Below, one piece after another: positions 46,219 through 57,988 of a stretch of DNA of 64,000 nt; the stretch's first letter is position 1; every line of letters starts with the position of its first letter. Origin of the DNA: Hyaloscypha bicolor E. Taxonomy: Eukaryota; Ascomycota; Leotiomycetes; Helotiales; Hyaloscyphaceae. The stretch covers positions 62,001 to 126,000 of the forward strand of contig NW_020194643.1 of the NCBI RefSeq assembly GCF_002865645.1, written 5' to 3'. Under the pieces are notes generated by a model. It ran no database searches and had not been told where the DNA came from. It worked only from the letters and a program-made list of their open reading frames with translations. The position numbers and the translations under genes were made by a program.

Positions 46219-48043
46219 TTAGTCTACGATCATCTCCTCTTTCCTCAACCTCGAAATTTGGTCCAGAATCGAACCAACATCTCCCCAAATCCTCTTCCTA
46301 TTCCTCAACCACTTCAACTTCGCCTTCTTAATCTCCTTGTAGAGCAAATGCCAATTCGTGTACTCCCTCCCCAACATCCTCCCCACACTCTCAGCCCTCC
46401 TCTGCGCTTTCTCCTTCGCGTCCATCCCCACAAACTTCGGTTGCTGTTTCTCCCACTCCTCTAGCGCCTCCGGTATCTCTTCCTTGACAATGTGCCTCCT
46501 GACCGCTTTGTAATTTTCGTATTCTTCCCTTTCTTTAATTTCTCGTTTGAGATCCACGGCTTCAACCGCCGTCCAGAGATTCGGCGTATGCTCACTGTAC
46601 ACCTCCCACAGCCAAGGCATCTCCCTCCTCAGCAAAGTATACCAAAGACTCATCGGCAAGTCATGGAACGCTCTACTGGCAAGTCTCAAAGCTGCAATTT
46701 CCTTCGAGTCCAGATAATCAACAACGTGTTCCCTCATCTCTTGCGGGAGGGTGAGGAACGGGTCCTTCTTCGCTGTTTTTCCTCTCTGGTCCAGGGGTTG
46801 GGAAGGCAGAGGGGCAAACGCCGAGCTTCGTGGACTAAAGCTTGAGTCTGTCGCGACTGCAGACTCGAGGATGGGGATCAGACCAGGTATATACAGTGGG
46901 TTAGCAGCCAAGTATTCGTCGCCCGTTCGGTGTGCCCAAAACTGCTGAGCCGCACTTTTAACATTCGGATCACTCGAAAACACCCCCCTTTCCATAATAT
47001 CCACATCCGAGAACTGGATATTTCGCCACGAGATCAAGCCGTGGATATCTATCCTCCCTAGGTGGTGGAGTGAGAGACGAGTAAAGATGTCGAAGCAAGC
47101 GGGGTGGAAAGGCATTGCAACGTCCCTCTGACTATTATGCCTTTGCTGTCGATTTTCATTTCTGTCAGGAAAGGGGAAAGTGGTGGTGGCCGGGGGAGGG
47201 GGCACAAACAGGAAAGTAATACGTATCAGCTTCTTCCTGATCCCACCCATGTCTCTTTGGCCAAACCGTGGGGCATTCCATATCCCTACTCGGAAACATA
47301 TCTCCAACCCCAGTCAAAAAGACCTCACTCGTCCCCTCCCATACCTGATCGTCGGATTCGGGAGTCCAGTGATGTTTCTTGAAAGCAAGACATTGGTAGG
47401 TGGTACATCCTTTCATCTCTGATGCGCAGATGTTGTGCCCGTTGTATCCCCTATCGTCGAGGCACGTGGCGCTTGCAATGTGCTCAAGTCCTACCGGAGA
47501 AAATTCTTGCTCTGGTCCGAATTTCGACTTTTCGCGTTCCCAGATAGAGGACTCGAAGAGGAGGCCTGCTGAGTTGTCGATGAGGTAGAACATTTCCTGG
47601 CCAAGAGGTTTAACCTCCAATGGCATCAGGGCGCGGAGGAGAGTTAGGTAGTCTTCGCAGGGGGATTCCTCATCGCAATTCCCAGATAGCTCATGGATCT
47701 CCATATCACTCAGCTCGTCCCTCGAGCCATATTCCAGCGGCTCATCATCCTCACTCCCCTCTTCATCCTCATAATCACCATCCTCCTCCTCAACATACCC
47801 TTCCCCAAACGCAAAAGCAACATCCTTCACCCACACCCCCTCCCAGTGTTCCCGCCTCTCACTCCTCATGGTCACACAACAACCTGTCCCTGAGGAGCAA
47901 GCACGTGAAGAAGCCATCTCACCACTGACGAACGTCCCCTCGCTCGCTACTTCATTTGAAGATTGCCATGCTGCTTCCTTCGGCTCGCCGACGCAGCGAA
48001 TACGAGCTATGCTAAAGGAGACGCCGCAGAGGTGGCAGACTAC
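46219..48043 (-). CDS. F-box protein with N-terminal Cys motif, first exon unresolved
   Basis: Two exon pieces join in frame: 48043-47223 and 47131-46219 (91-bp intron). The first starts after an acceptor with VCHLCGVSFSIARIR, a CxxC motif that opens many fungal F-box proteins, and continues through EHWEGVWVKDVAF, an acidic stretch, and a central block with ECPTVWPKRHG. After the intron come VAMPFHPACFDIFTRLS and, near 46780-46660, the F-box itself: DPFLTLPQEMREHVVDYL followed by SKEIAALRLASRAFHDLP. The C-terminal part is charged and helical. F-box proteins bring substrates to SCF ubiquitin ligases. The start codon must be in a short exon upstream, perhaps the ATG followed by GTAAGT near 48176; I could not join it in phase. 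Confidence 0.77.
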
Positions 48044-48605
48044 CTATTCACCGGTCAACATTTGTGAAGATCAAAGGCAGGCTGGAGCCTAGCGGGTACA
48101 TGCCTCTGAGTACCCTGTGATTTATGTTAGAATTGAGGGAGGTGGGGACTTGTGAGGTGGAAGCCCACTTACCCATCTCTTTATTGGTGTTTTGAGAGAA
48201 TGGAGGTGAGCTTGATAATTGTGTGTTGAAGAGGTTTAGGTGTGAGATATTTGGGGTTGCCCCGCCCGCTTGCGCCGCCTGTAGGTGTTTGATCGATGGC
48301 AGTGGGGTGACTTGCAGGGATTAGGGCACGCAACCGATGCCAGCTTATCCAAGAGTTTCTCCTTTTGTTTTCAAAAAGTGTTCCTGCTTGGCGTAAGGTT
48401 GAAATTATCCCCTTTCACCTCACCATAATGCACGTCTCCCAGTTCGCTCTTCAAGTCTTCGAGGCTTGACTTTAACAATCATTCAATCAGCTTCCAAGGA
48501 ATTGACTCAGTTGGACTGACTTCATCTCTATTAATTTTGGTAAGGGAGACCTGGAACCCGAATGGCGGGGAACGCGGCCACTGAAACGTAGATCTTTCAT
48601 TGTAT
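48044..48605. other. Gap; probable first exon and promoter of the F-box gene
   Basis: Near 48176 the minus strand has ATGG followed by a strong donor GTAAGT, a good candidate for a tiny first exon of the F-box gene. The rest is ordinary intergenic sequence. No other gene is seen. Confidence 0.4.
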
Positions 48606-50723
48606 CTACAGAAGCATAGCATCGCTTCCAGCTTCATCATCTAACAAATATGCATCGTCTTCATCCCATCCACTTCCGAAAAGCATTTCCTCCGTCTCAC
48701 GCTCAACAGATAATCTCTCACGCTCCTCCATATACTCCAATAAGTCATCGTCATCCCTGGAAAGTAGATCGTCAAACTCATCGGCGTCATCCTCATCAAA
48801 GTCGTCACGTTTTGTGGCCACTTGATCTCCCATCTCGTCTGGCTCTCCCATTGTCTCGAGTAAATCGGGACATTCATCCTCCTGGACTGGATTATCCTGC
48901 AGCGAGGTCTTCCTCCATATCTTCGCGGTATCGGACGGGTCGTATAATTTCCTTTGCATCATGCCCCATAATCTCGATTGCACGACCGCTGTTAGTCGCG
49001 CCGTTGCTCCTTGCCCCCAATCTTCAATCCGGCTTTCGTTTGTTAGTGACGAAGTACGAGAATGTTCTAATCTGAGGAGTTTCTCTCTCAGAGTTGGTGA
49101 TTGAATATTTCGGGGCCAAGAGACAGAGATGGCATGGGATATTGATAGAAGGAAATGGGCGTTGTGTGCCATGGACTGTGGAACATTCCTTTAGCTAGAG
49201 GATGAAAAGTGGAAGAAAATCGTACCTCTTTGAACCCTGGACAAAAAGTAGAAGGTGCTAGGCGGGCCAATGACAAAATGGGAGGGGGCTTCTCGACCTG
49301 GATGCCGCCAGGTCCTCGTAAGCCACGACTAACGTACCCGCTGGTCAATATATGAATTGCGGCTTCTCCAAGGTCGCAAGCTTTTAACTTGTCCAGTAAC
49401 ACCGTATCGTCATCTGGAGATGGACGCTTGAGTGCCAGCTCTTTCTCGCCGGTAGAGAGAGCAGATGAAGCAACGGAGGAGGATTGAGATGTGAGAGAAG
49501 GCGTATTGTCGGTGGCTGGTGAGAATAGCATGTCATCCTCCTCCCGATCAACCACTTGCCGTGCGGATGCACCGTCTTCCCCCTGCGCTAGCAGCATTTG
49601 GTCTTCGGGGACTGCACAGTCTTTTCGGATCTTTCTTCGTTGATACTTGAACCAATTTTTGACCTGGGCTAAATCAACGTCAGCAATTCCTACTGGAGAC
49701 GCAGAGTCAATCAGACCCACTGCTCCTTAGACCAGTCCTGTTCATAATTTCCACTGTCTGTGTATTAGAAGGGTGCAAGTTGTCTCTATTCGCCTGGAGC
49801 CATGCATTCAAAATTTCAATTGTGGCCGTTGGGTGCCGTGTCCGCCCGTTCTTGCTTCCACTAACCTTCCCATTTTGCTCAATAATATAATGTCCTAGCC
49901 CAGTTATGGGCGGATCTTGATGTTGTGTCGAGTAAGGCAAAGGAGACTTCTGAATAATACCAGGCTCGTCCCAAATCTCCAACTTTGGTTCGAAGCATCG
50001 TGATATTACGGTGGGGAGGTCTCCCATCCTTGCAACGGCATGGACCAACTCATCCACATTCCCATGTCCTTTCAAACTCGGAGCAAGATCCAGCAGCATC
50101 TCTTCCTCGATATCAAATTGTTCTGCATTGGTCTTGACCCTTTTGATAGGTTTTGTCTTCTTTCGAATCTCGAGAAAATCGAACTGGATTTGCATCCTTT
50201 CGAACTCGGCACAAAGGACGCTATCTGGGGGCTTGATATCGAAAGTATCCAGTACCCATGCTCGATGTCGGGTTGGTGGGGTCGGAGTCTGCAAGCCATG
50301 GTTGACATTGATCGAGAGGCCAGGTACCGAGTCCACCGTGCCATCGCCCCGCCAAACATCAAGAGAAGCCGACAGCGATAGTAAAGACCAAAGCTTCCAA
50401 GATCAGCAGAAGCCATGTAGCAAGGAAATGTCTTAACTTACTTGAGCATCACGAAGTCGGTACCCCAAACTCTCCAGGAGGTTGACACGCCCATCTTTGT
50501 CCAATGGCTTACCGTTGAGGAGAACCTGAACGTCGAGACGGCATGCTACGCCACGAGATACCCACAAACTTCCTGATGTCAGTGCTTTGACGAGCGCAGA
50601 GTCTTCTAGGCTGGAGATGCTCCGTGGAATCCGAATGTCAGCGGCAGAGACGACGGACAGCTTCAGAAGGTGGTCCGGAACGGTCAGATGGAGTGTGTCA
50701 AGTTCCAGGACCCGCCGAGACAT
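48606..50723 (-). CDS. Homeodomain-like nuclear protein
   Basis: Four exons, 50723-50442, 50393-49733, 49689-49226 and 49175-48606, give about 658 residues with consistent phases. Residues around 280-345 resemble a homeodomain: NGRTRHPTATIEILNAWLQA, then LHPSNTQTVEIMNRTG, then, after an intron, LAQVKNWFKYQRRKIRKD. The third helix has WF and the following arginines, but the position of invariant Asn (WFxN) is Tyr. The spacing between helices is about three residues longer than in TALE homeodomains, so intron 2 may be placed slightly wrong. The C-terminus is highly acidic (DDFDEDDADEFDDLLSRDDD), as in activation domains. The N-terminal 90 residues are unrecognised. Likely a DNA-binding regulator; target unknown. 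Confidence 0.68.
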
Positions 50724-51233
50724 GATTTTATTGGATCATAATTGATTGCAGAAGAAATTACTCGGAATGGGAGCCATTGAAGTGCCGAAGATTGAATTAA
50801 AAGAAATGGAGGAAATGGAATATGGCCACGGAATCTGGAGAAGAAGCTGCAGAGGAGAATGTCAATCTGAGTTGTTAGTTGAATATAGCAGAAGATGCGG
50901 TCTTGATAGACCGGAGTGAAGATCGCAGAAATTGAGGACTTGGACGATGTTGAAGTTGTGATCGAGAAGAGCGAGGTCGTGAGTTTGATGTTCCACCACC
51001 GCAATTCTGCCGCCCCACACCTGCGTCGAAGCCCCCAGCTCGCTCCTTGATTGGCCTGCACCACTTCTGTGGACTATCAATTCCACTTCAAGGTCCCGCC
51101 AGCACGCGAGCACGCCAGAGGCAGTTTGATGACGCTGTTTTGCCGCTGCCGTCCAGCCGAGAAGAACGTCCGCTCAGCGATAGCACGCACACGACCACCT
51201 CCGCTCTCGCAACCACCTCCTCCTTCCTCCACA
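50724..51233. other. Divergent promoter region
   Basis: The homeodomain-like gene reads leftwards from 50723 and the transporter locus rightwards from 51234 or 51401. About 510 bp lie between, with no recognised gene. Both promoters should be here. Confidence 0.45.
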
Positions 51234-51443
51234 ATGGCGCTCAGCAACGTCGGCTCCCTTGTGTTGCACCTTCTCATATTCATCACGACCTTGGTCAACT
51301 TCAGCTATGCTCTGACCTCCCTCGAGCCGTTGATGCTACTTGCTCTCTACGCCATCTCCAAGATCTTCGTCACAGCACCAGAAGAGAGCATCTTCGCGAA
51401 ATGTCAACATCGCAACCTCTACGAGCCATATCAGGACGGATGA
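51234..51443 (+). CDS. Possible 69-residue membrane protein or uORF overlapping the transporter start
   Basis: This ATG has a near-ideal fungal start context (cacaATGGc). The 69-residue product is strongly hydrophobic in its first 45 residues (SLVLHLLIFITTLVNFSYAL and EPLMLLALYAIS), suggesting two membrane helices, then a polar end. It overlaps the transporter start (51401) by 43 bases in another frame. It could be an independent small membrane protein, a regulatory upstream ORF, or chance. No family was recognised. Confidence 0.4.
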   Translation: MALSNVGSLVLHLLIFITTLVNFSYALTSLEPLMLLALYAISKIFVTAPEESIFAKCQHRNLYEPYQDG

Positions 51444-53147
51444 AGCGAATGCCCCCCGAGAACGGCTACGAATCTCCCCGCTCGCCAGGCAACGAAGAGA
51501 GCTTCGTTGGCAATGGCATTGACAATGGCACACACAAGGCTGGAGAAAGGAGGAGGGCTGGCAGAAGTGGGCAGGCATTTGTTAGGGGACAAAGTCCAGA
51601 GACGCAAGATCGCGTTGGCAGAAACGATGCAGATTTAGGAAGGGAAGAGGAAACGGAGACGAAGAAGGTTGGGATTCGTGACCGCCTGGGATGCTACACT
51701 TGGACCTGGTTCACAATGACCATGGCGACGGGAGGGATTGCCAATGTTCTGCACTCCAGTAATAGACAACAATGCCTACCCAGTATTGCTTCTGACTACT
51801 TGCAGTTCCTTATCGATCTGAATGGCTGAGGATACTGGGCGTGATTGTGTTTCTGTTCAACATACTTCTTTTCTCAATCAACTGCTTTTTTATTACACTG
51901 CGGTTCAAGTGGAACCCAGGATCATTTCAAAGATCCTTCACAAGTCCTTCTGAATCTCTTTTCGTTCCTGCTTGTGTGAGTGCCTTTCCCCATCCCGGAC
52001 TGAAGGCAATACTAACGGAGCCCAGGTCGTGTCGTAAACCCCTCCGGCTCAGGGAGCATTGAACGAAGGCTGATGAGGATGCAGAATCGGCACAATTCTC
52101 ACCAATATGTGCCAATATGGCATTCCAGCAACCGGACAATGGTTTCAAACTGCCATGCAGGTTTGTTTCTGGGCATACTTCTCGTTGAGCGTGATTACAA
52201 GCTCCGGAATGTACCTCATCGTATGGTCTACTCAGTCAGCTCACACACAACCAGCATACGCCCCCAACCTTCTGACGCTGCAACAGAACTTTCCCTATAC
52301 ACACAATGACACCAATCTGGATTTTTCCTGCTTATCCCCTTCTCCTCATGGGACCAATTGCTGCAAACCTCATCGACGCCCTCCCCGACTCCGGCGCAGC
52401 CGCAAGAATCAATTCCATCGCAATGGCCCTCGGAGCAGTTTGTATTCAAGGAACAGGATTTCTTGTCAGCTTAATGATATATAGCGCGTTTATCTACCGA
52501 CTTATGACGCAAAAGCTTCCTCGGGAGACAGCCCGGCCAGGAATGGTACATCTCTTCCTCACACTGCGCCTCTCCCTTGTCTTCGACACTCTCGCTGATT
52601 ACCACAGTTCGTCTCTGTCGGGCCTTCCGGCTTCACAGTCGCAGGTATCGTCCATCTCGGCAACACTGTCATTCCGAAAATCATGCCAAGCGGGTACCTA
52701 GGCCACTCCGATGCAGCCTTCTTCCTTAAATTACTTTCAGACTTGACAGGCCTCTGGCTCTGGGGACTCTGTCTGTGGTTCTTCCTCGTCAGTATCGGTG
52801 CTCACTGGCAGATCATGCGACCCAATGACCCAGAACACCACATTCAATTCGACATGACTTGGTTCTCATTTGTCTTCCCAAACACCGCTCTAGTTACCGC
52901 AACCCAAGCCATCGGCAAATCCCTCGAGTCGGACGCAATACAGGTCTTTGGTACTGTGATGGCTGGTCTGCTGGTCCTGGTCTGGATCTTTGTGTTCTAT
53001 ATGATGATTCGGGCCCTTTTCATGAAGAGACTACTTTGGCCGGGGGAGGTCGATGGGCCGGTGGCTTTGGGGAAGAGGTGGAAAATATATAGGGGTGCGA
53101 ATGGCCATGTAGAGAAGGAGAGGGATGGGGATGGTGTTGCTGCTTAA
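51401..53147 (+). CDS. TDT-family transporter (Mae1/Ssu1 type)
   Basis: Six exons join in frame: 51401-51758, 51806-51975, 52026-52033 (8 nt), 52085-52234, 52287-52545 and 52608-53147, for 494 residues. About 95 polar N-terminal residues precede the membrane part. The family signatures follow in order: YTWTWFTMTMATGGI in helix 1, SPSESLFVPACVVSIGTILT, YGIPATGQW, TFPIHTMTPIWIFPAYPLLL, RPGMFVSVGPSGFTVAGIV and a last helix before FMKRLLWPGEVDGP. Ten helices are expected. Relatives export sulfite (Ssu1) or carry malate and other C4-dicarboxylates (Mae1) at the plasma membrane. The MTPIWIFPAYPLL block is nearer the Mae1-like group, but the substrate is unproven. The upstream overlapping frame may affect translation. 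Confidence 0.85.
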
Positions 53148-53630
53148 CATTGAGATATTTTCAGGTATTATTACCTCTCCTTCAACTAGAGGACTGTCGC
53201 AACTTTTTATGAGAAGATATACCCAAACAATATATTACATAGGCACCTACTGAAATTGTGAAGAAACACGTAATTACGGTCATGGTTCGTGGTCTGATGA
53301 TGAACAAGGTAATTTGTTGTGAAGTCATCCCCACATATCATCTTCCTTAAACAACCACCAGAACTGTCTTTCATGTCTCATAGTTGTCTTCACTAATCGA
53401 AATGATCATGGCAATCAAAATGGACGTTGAGCAGAAAAGTCTGCATAGCGCATAGCAAGCCCAAACTTCCAGTTCCTCAACAACACTCTACCACATCTAT
53501 CACCAGGCTACCATACCACATCTTACTCCCTCCACACAGTCCCCGACTCTCACACAACGCTCCAGTTAACGCCTTCCCCATTCTTTCCAGCAGCCGCGAG
53601 GAGCAGGAGCGAAGCAATCAGCAAGATCCC
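53148..53630. other. 3' region of the transporter gene, no gene seen
   Basis: No protein-like frame or repeat was recognised between the transporter stop and the decayed gene at 53631. Confidence 0.4.
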
Positions 53631-54290
53631 ATGGAATTCTCCTTCAAACAGCTTCCCACTTATTCGAAGAACAACAACATCCCTCTCGAAGACATTTATC
53701 TCTCCTTTAACGAAAGCACAAAAGGCTAAGTTGCTCGACAACCCTGACCACGACCCATGCTGCACTGGCGGAACCCCCCCTACTTTGTTCATCTTCCAAC
53801 ACATGTAGGGCACTCACCACCTCACACTTTACAACGTGGAGGCACGAAACGGGCTTCGGTGGTGTGACTGATGTATTCTTCGTTTGGGTTTGGATAGAGG
53901 AGCTGGAAATTGGAGATGTTGGGGGCATTGACAAGGAGAAGGCTAAGGTTCAGGTTGAGGATGTTGTGATAATGAGATGGGGAAAGCCCCTAAGCTTCTA
54001 TACGAGGGAATACCGCTTTTCATAGAGGGGCTTCTGATTTATCTAGAAGGGGACGTGGAAAGTGGACTCGGTTTTGAAGAGGGGTTTTAGACCGTTCTTG
54101 AGGCTGTGGAATTTGAAGTGCGTTGTGCTTGTGCTAGACAAGGGGGAGGTGGTTTTGGCGAGATTTACTTCTGTGGCTAGTAGAAGGTAGGGCGGGTTGG
54201 AGGTTTTTGGGGATGTTGCTGACCGATTTTTGCCTGAGAAAGTGATTGGGATAGAGAAGCCTGCTAGACAGGAGAAGGAGGAATGAATTG
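53631..54290 (+). pseudogene. Decayed gene of unknown family
   Basis: A protein-like reading can be followed through at least three frame breaks or stops: MEFSFKQLPTYSKNNNIPLE at 53631, then TGGTPPTLFIFQHM, then ALTTSHFTTWRHETGFGG and VQVEDVVIMRWGKPLSFYT, then LLIYLEGDVESGLGFEEGF and RFLPEKVIGIEKPARQEKEE. Composition and codon use look coding throughout. I do not recognise the family. Some breaks might be introns, but splice signals are poor at the break near 53814, where one extra T separates the frames. Confidence 0.4.
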
Positions 54291-56712
54291 AAGAAGAAGA
54301 GAGCAAGGCGTATACCGAGAAGTAAGAAGGTTGAAAGATGATATTGGAACAGGGGTATGTATGGTTATTAGGGAGTGAGCGAAGAGGCATCTAGCAATTA
54401 GGGTTATTGAAAATTTCTTAGGTAGTCTCATTGAATCTTAACCTCCCTTCCTTCTAAGTTCTAACGAGGTTAGTCACCATCGTTGCTCTGCTTGGGTGCT
54501 ACTTACCCTCGCCTTACCCTCTGCACAGGTTAATCAGCCACCTGCCTGACCCTATTTTCTACTAACTAATTATAATTTACTTCGTATTTGGCTCTGCCGT
54601 GTGAAAGTTATTAACTCTGTATACCTATAGTTAGGGGGACTATGCCGGCTCCTAAGGGACCCAAATAGGATCCCCCCAAAAATATATCGTTTACTTTCAA
54701 GGCAGAGGCTTCTGATACTATAACGTCGTTAGGTTTTTCTAAGGAGAATATGCCCTCGCGCCTCCCGCTAAGCCTTTACTCACTCATACCTTCTACTAGA
54801 CTCTACCCGAACACTTCTCTACCCTACTCCAAATTGATCGTTTAAAAATTTTAAGCTCCCTGCTAGCTAAATTTTCATGCGAATTAGCACCTAGACTTAT
54901 TATCGTTTCAAATCCCTTTTTAAAAGGGTTACTAGCTTTCCCTTACTTACGTCTTATACATCTCACAGTTTTATCAATAGTGGCTTGTGTCAGCTATGAC
55001 ATCAAAGCCGGGGATTGACGGACCTCGTTCTGTTGATAAGCCTTACTGCACCAAACATAGAGACTTGTATTAAACCTCCCTTAATTAACCGTGGGATCAC
55101 ATAAGCCAGACGGAATCTGGGCATGGCTATTTCAATGACTGTGAGGCTACTTGTCACTTTCCAGTTAGATTGACGTTTTCTTTCTTGACTATTGAACCAA
55201 ACTCCAAAGTAATGTCCAATCCCGAATTACGTCCATTCTCAACAAATTGCAAGCGGTAAGAAACCCAGTACCCGTAACAACAAATGCCCTGAAAAGCTAC
55301 AATATATCATGAGGAGATTATAAAGACAAAGAAAACACCAGGTCACGGATAACCATTCTTATAATATTTCAGGTCACACTCCGCCTGTCCCATACGCCAC
55401 TTCTTGTTCTTTCTTACATTTGTTCCGGTGTTCAGGTTGCACTGCATTGATACAAATGCTTATCTTTGTTCCTAACTCTCGTACGCGTAAGGATAGTCCT
55501 TATCAGATGTGCCTCGCATTTTACAGCTATGGAAAACAATTAACAAAATTCAATATAGGTTTATCAGATGTAACTAACTGGCCAACTCTGCGCTCCCATA
55601 CTTTTGATTTTGGAATGAATCCCGATGCGGGCTCTGGCTGGCAACCCGGCGTGTTGTTTTCCAACAAGAATTTTTTATTCATCGGATACAGTGTGCTTAA
55701 TTTCGCGATACCTGTCCAGCTGATATTTGACCCATTCTCGTACTGCTCTCTGGGCTTCGGGGATGAGATGATTACCGTAATGATGGTATTGCTGACTTCG
55801 AGCTACCATTTCATGGGCCCATGGGTTAGGATCTTTGGTCCATGAAGTAGAGGATGACATATCAAATGAGAATAGAATACATGTAAATATATCTTTGCTT
55901 GAATCAAAAGAAGTTGATATAAAGTGGATGAAGAGTCAACGAGAAACTGGCTCGATGGGTTCAATGGCGCCTGCCTTGAGACTTCTTGGGGCCTTACTTG
56001 GATGATTTATGTACAAATTCTCGTGATCCTGAACTGAATTTGGCATGTCTTGGAATAGAAGCGTTGGCGTTCGGTATCAAGATTTGGCCACCTGGAGACC
56101 TTGGGGCTGAGTATCGAGTGAACGCGTACGGCATTGAAGTACAATTGCCGAGAAGCTGCGTTACAGCCAATACATTGAGATCGAACCCAAAATTGAGGCT
56201 GAAAACTTGGGGCTCACACTATTGGTTCTGGATCTTTTAATGAGGGCGAAAGAATCACACCGGGTCCAAGCCAAAAAAGTGACCAGGCGGCGTGGTCGCC
56301 ATCGTGAGACAGCCCAGCTCAGCGCGACCAAGTTGTGGGTAAGAGAGGGAAGCTTGGCGTCTAGCGAAACAGCAAGGTTAATCTTGACATTTTCCACACT
56401 GGTTAGAACGATCTGGAGTGTTGCAATAGCAAAAGCGCATAATGAACAAGGAGAAAGGATCTGATAGGAGTCAGCGCTTACATTGAAGTCATGTGCCACA
56501 GCTGTTCTTCAACGTCTTCGCCAACATCTTCCACCCATCTTTCGAACTTCCTTCCCCCCCACCAATTTCCCCAGCACCACATTTCTCTTTACATATCAAC
56601 CGGCCATTTCAGATCGTTTCCTCTTGACTGGAGATATTGTTTGCATCATTCGGCCCCTTAGCCCACCCACAACGGCGATAAAGCCTCATTCCCAGTCATC
56701 AGCCTTCCGGCA
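54291..56712. other. 2.4-kb gap with repeat-like DNA and short uncertain frames
   Basis: 54550-54960 is AT-rich and RIP-like; a reading starting MPAPKGPK near 54641 with stops suggests an old repeat. Two overlapping frames at 55420-55845 (+) and 55675-55860 (-) exist. The minus one (61 codons, from the ATG at 55860) has a soluble-protein look, but neither resembles a known family and I do not call a gene. 55870-56712 should include the promoter of the next gene. Confidence 0.35.
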
Positions 56713-57988
56713 TGGCTAGATTGGAAGACCTCGCCCCTGACATCTTCTTCCTGATGCTGGTAATGCGCCAAGTATGAAGGTTCTCTGGGGATTCATTCGA
56801 GCATCACCGCGAATGTTCGCCATCTTTCGTGATCAACGAGACGTTATTCTCTCTGCGGTCATCATCTGGGAAATTGGAGCCGATGTTCTCCAAGAAGCGC
56901 AGTCCGCTCTACGATCATTACGACGGTTATTACGTGGGATCGTGTCGAAAAAAGAAACACTCGAATGGATTGCTACATATGAAGTCGAACTTTCCCACGA
57001 TCAACCCCTTCAACAAACATCACTGGGTGCAGTTGCTGTCCCTCTATGGCGACAACATCACAGTGTCAAATCCCTGGCAAGCCTTTACGTTCGCGAAAGA
57101 CTTCATATTGCCACCCATAGATTTAGAAGAGTGGAAAGTGAAGAGGCACCTCAAGAGGGCCGTTGCTATGACCTTGAGGATTTGTCTGACACGGAAAAAT
57201 CAAGACTTTTCCGAGGCTTCTACAGATTTGAAATATACGGGAACTTATTCTTTTGTGATTACAGGAGAAAGACCAAGGACACCATTTATGCCCCTGAGCA
57301 GTGTGATAGCTTCTTGTGTTTGTTCCCATCTTGGCAGGTCGAGGGGCTGAGTTGCGTCAACGATTTCGTGATCGACAAGGTCTTAGAAAAGTGGCAAGAA
57401 GTAGAGGAGAATGGTTACAACGCTCTCATAGCAGCTGGTCCCTCGAGGTGGGATTTTGACAAACCGATTTATAACAGCCGTTGGGAGTTTGACTTCTTTT
57501 CGACCTCCGAAAAGCTCCAGTGGCGGGAATCATACCATCGATACTTCGCTACGCTCAAGCTTCCTACTCTAGTATCACTTTTCACGGCTCAGGACGGCCA
57601 ACTCTTACAGATTGTGAAGGACAATTGTGACTGCAAGTGGCCACATGACTTTTTATCTGAGGCATTGGATCAAGATTCGTATTACTCGCAATTGATTGAA
57701 CCCAAAAAAGATGAGCATCAGCAAAAAGTATCCGCTGGAGTCAAAATTCAATTTCATCGAGATTATGTCAGCGAAGCGAACGAAGCGTGGCTTTGGGCTC
57801 ACGAATACCAACCCTGTGACTTATACGTCCAGCCTAGTTATGAAAATGAAATCGGAGAAGGGTTAAGGCAATTTGGATATGTGTTCTGGGACAGCTCTCG
57901 GTTGCATGACGCCGGTGTTTTAGAACAGGAGTTGGTCTGGGCCAGTTCCTGTTTTCTGATTCTTGCTAACATGATTGTAGCCCAGTAG
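56713..57988 (+). CDS. F-box-like protein, possible frame break near the start
   Basis: An intact frame of 404 codons runs from the Met at 56774 to 57988. Its opening KVLWGFIRASPRMFAIFRDQ followed by RDVILSAVI is the second half of the fungal F-box-like motif (LP.EI...L..PS..DLW.LIRASP...). The first half (MARLEDLAPDIFFLML) occurs just upstream at 56713-56757 but in another frame, and the two would join as APSMKVLWGF with a one-base shift. No intron of normal size fits between them. Either translation starts at 56774 and the protein is shortened, or the gene carries a frameshift. The remaining 380 residues have no recognised domain. Such proteins are numerous and lineage-specific in ascomycetes. 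Confidence 0.6.
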
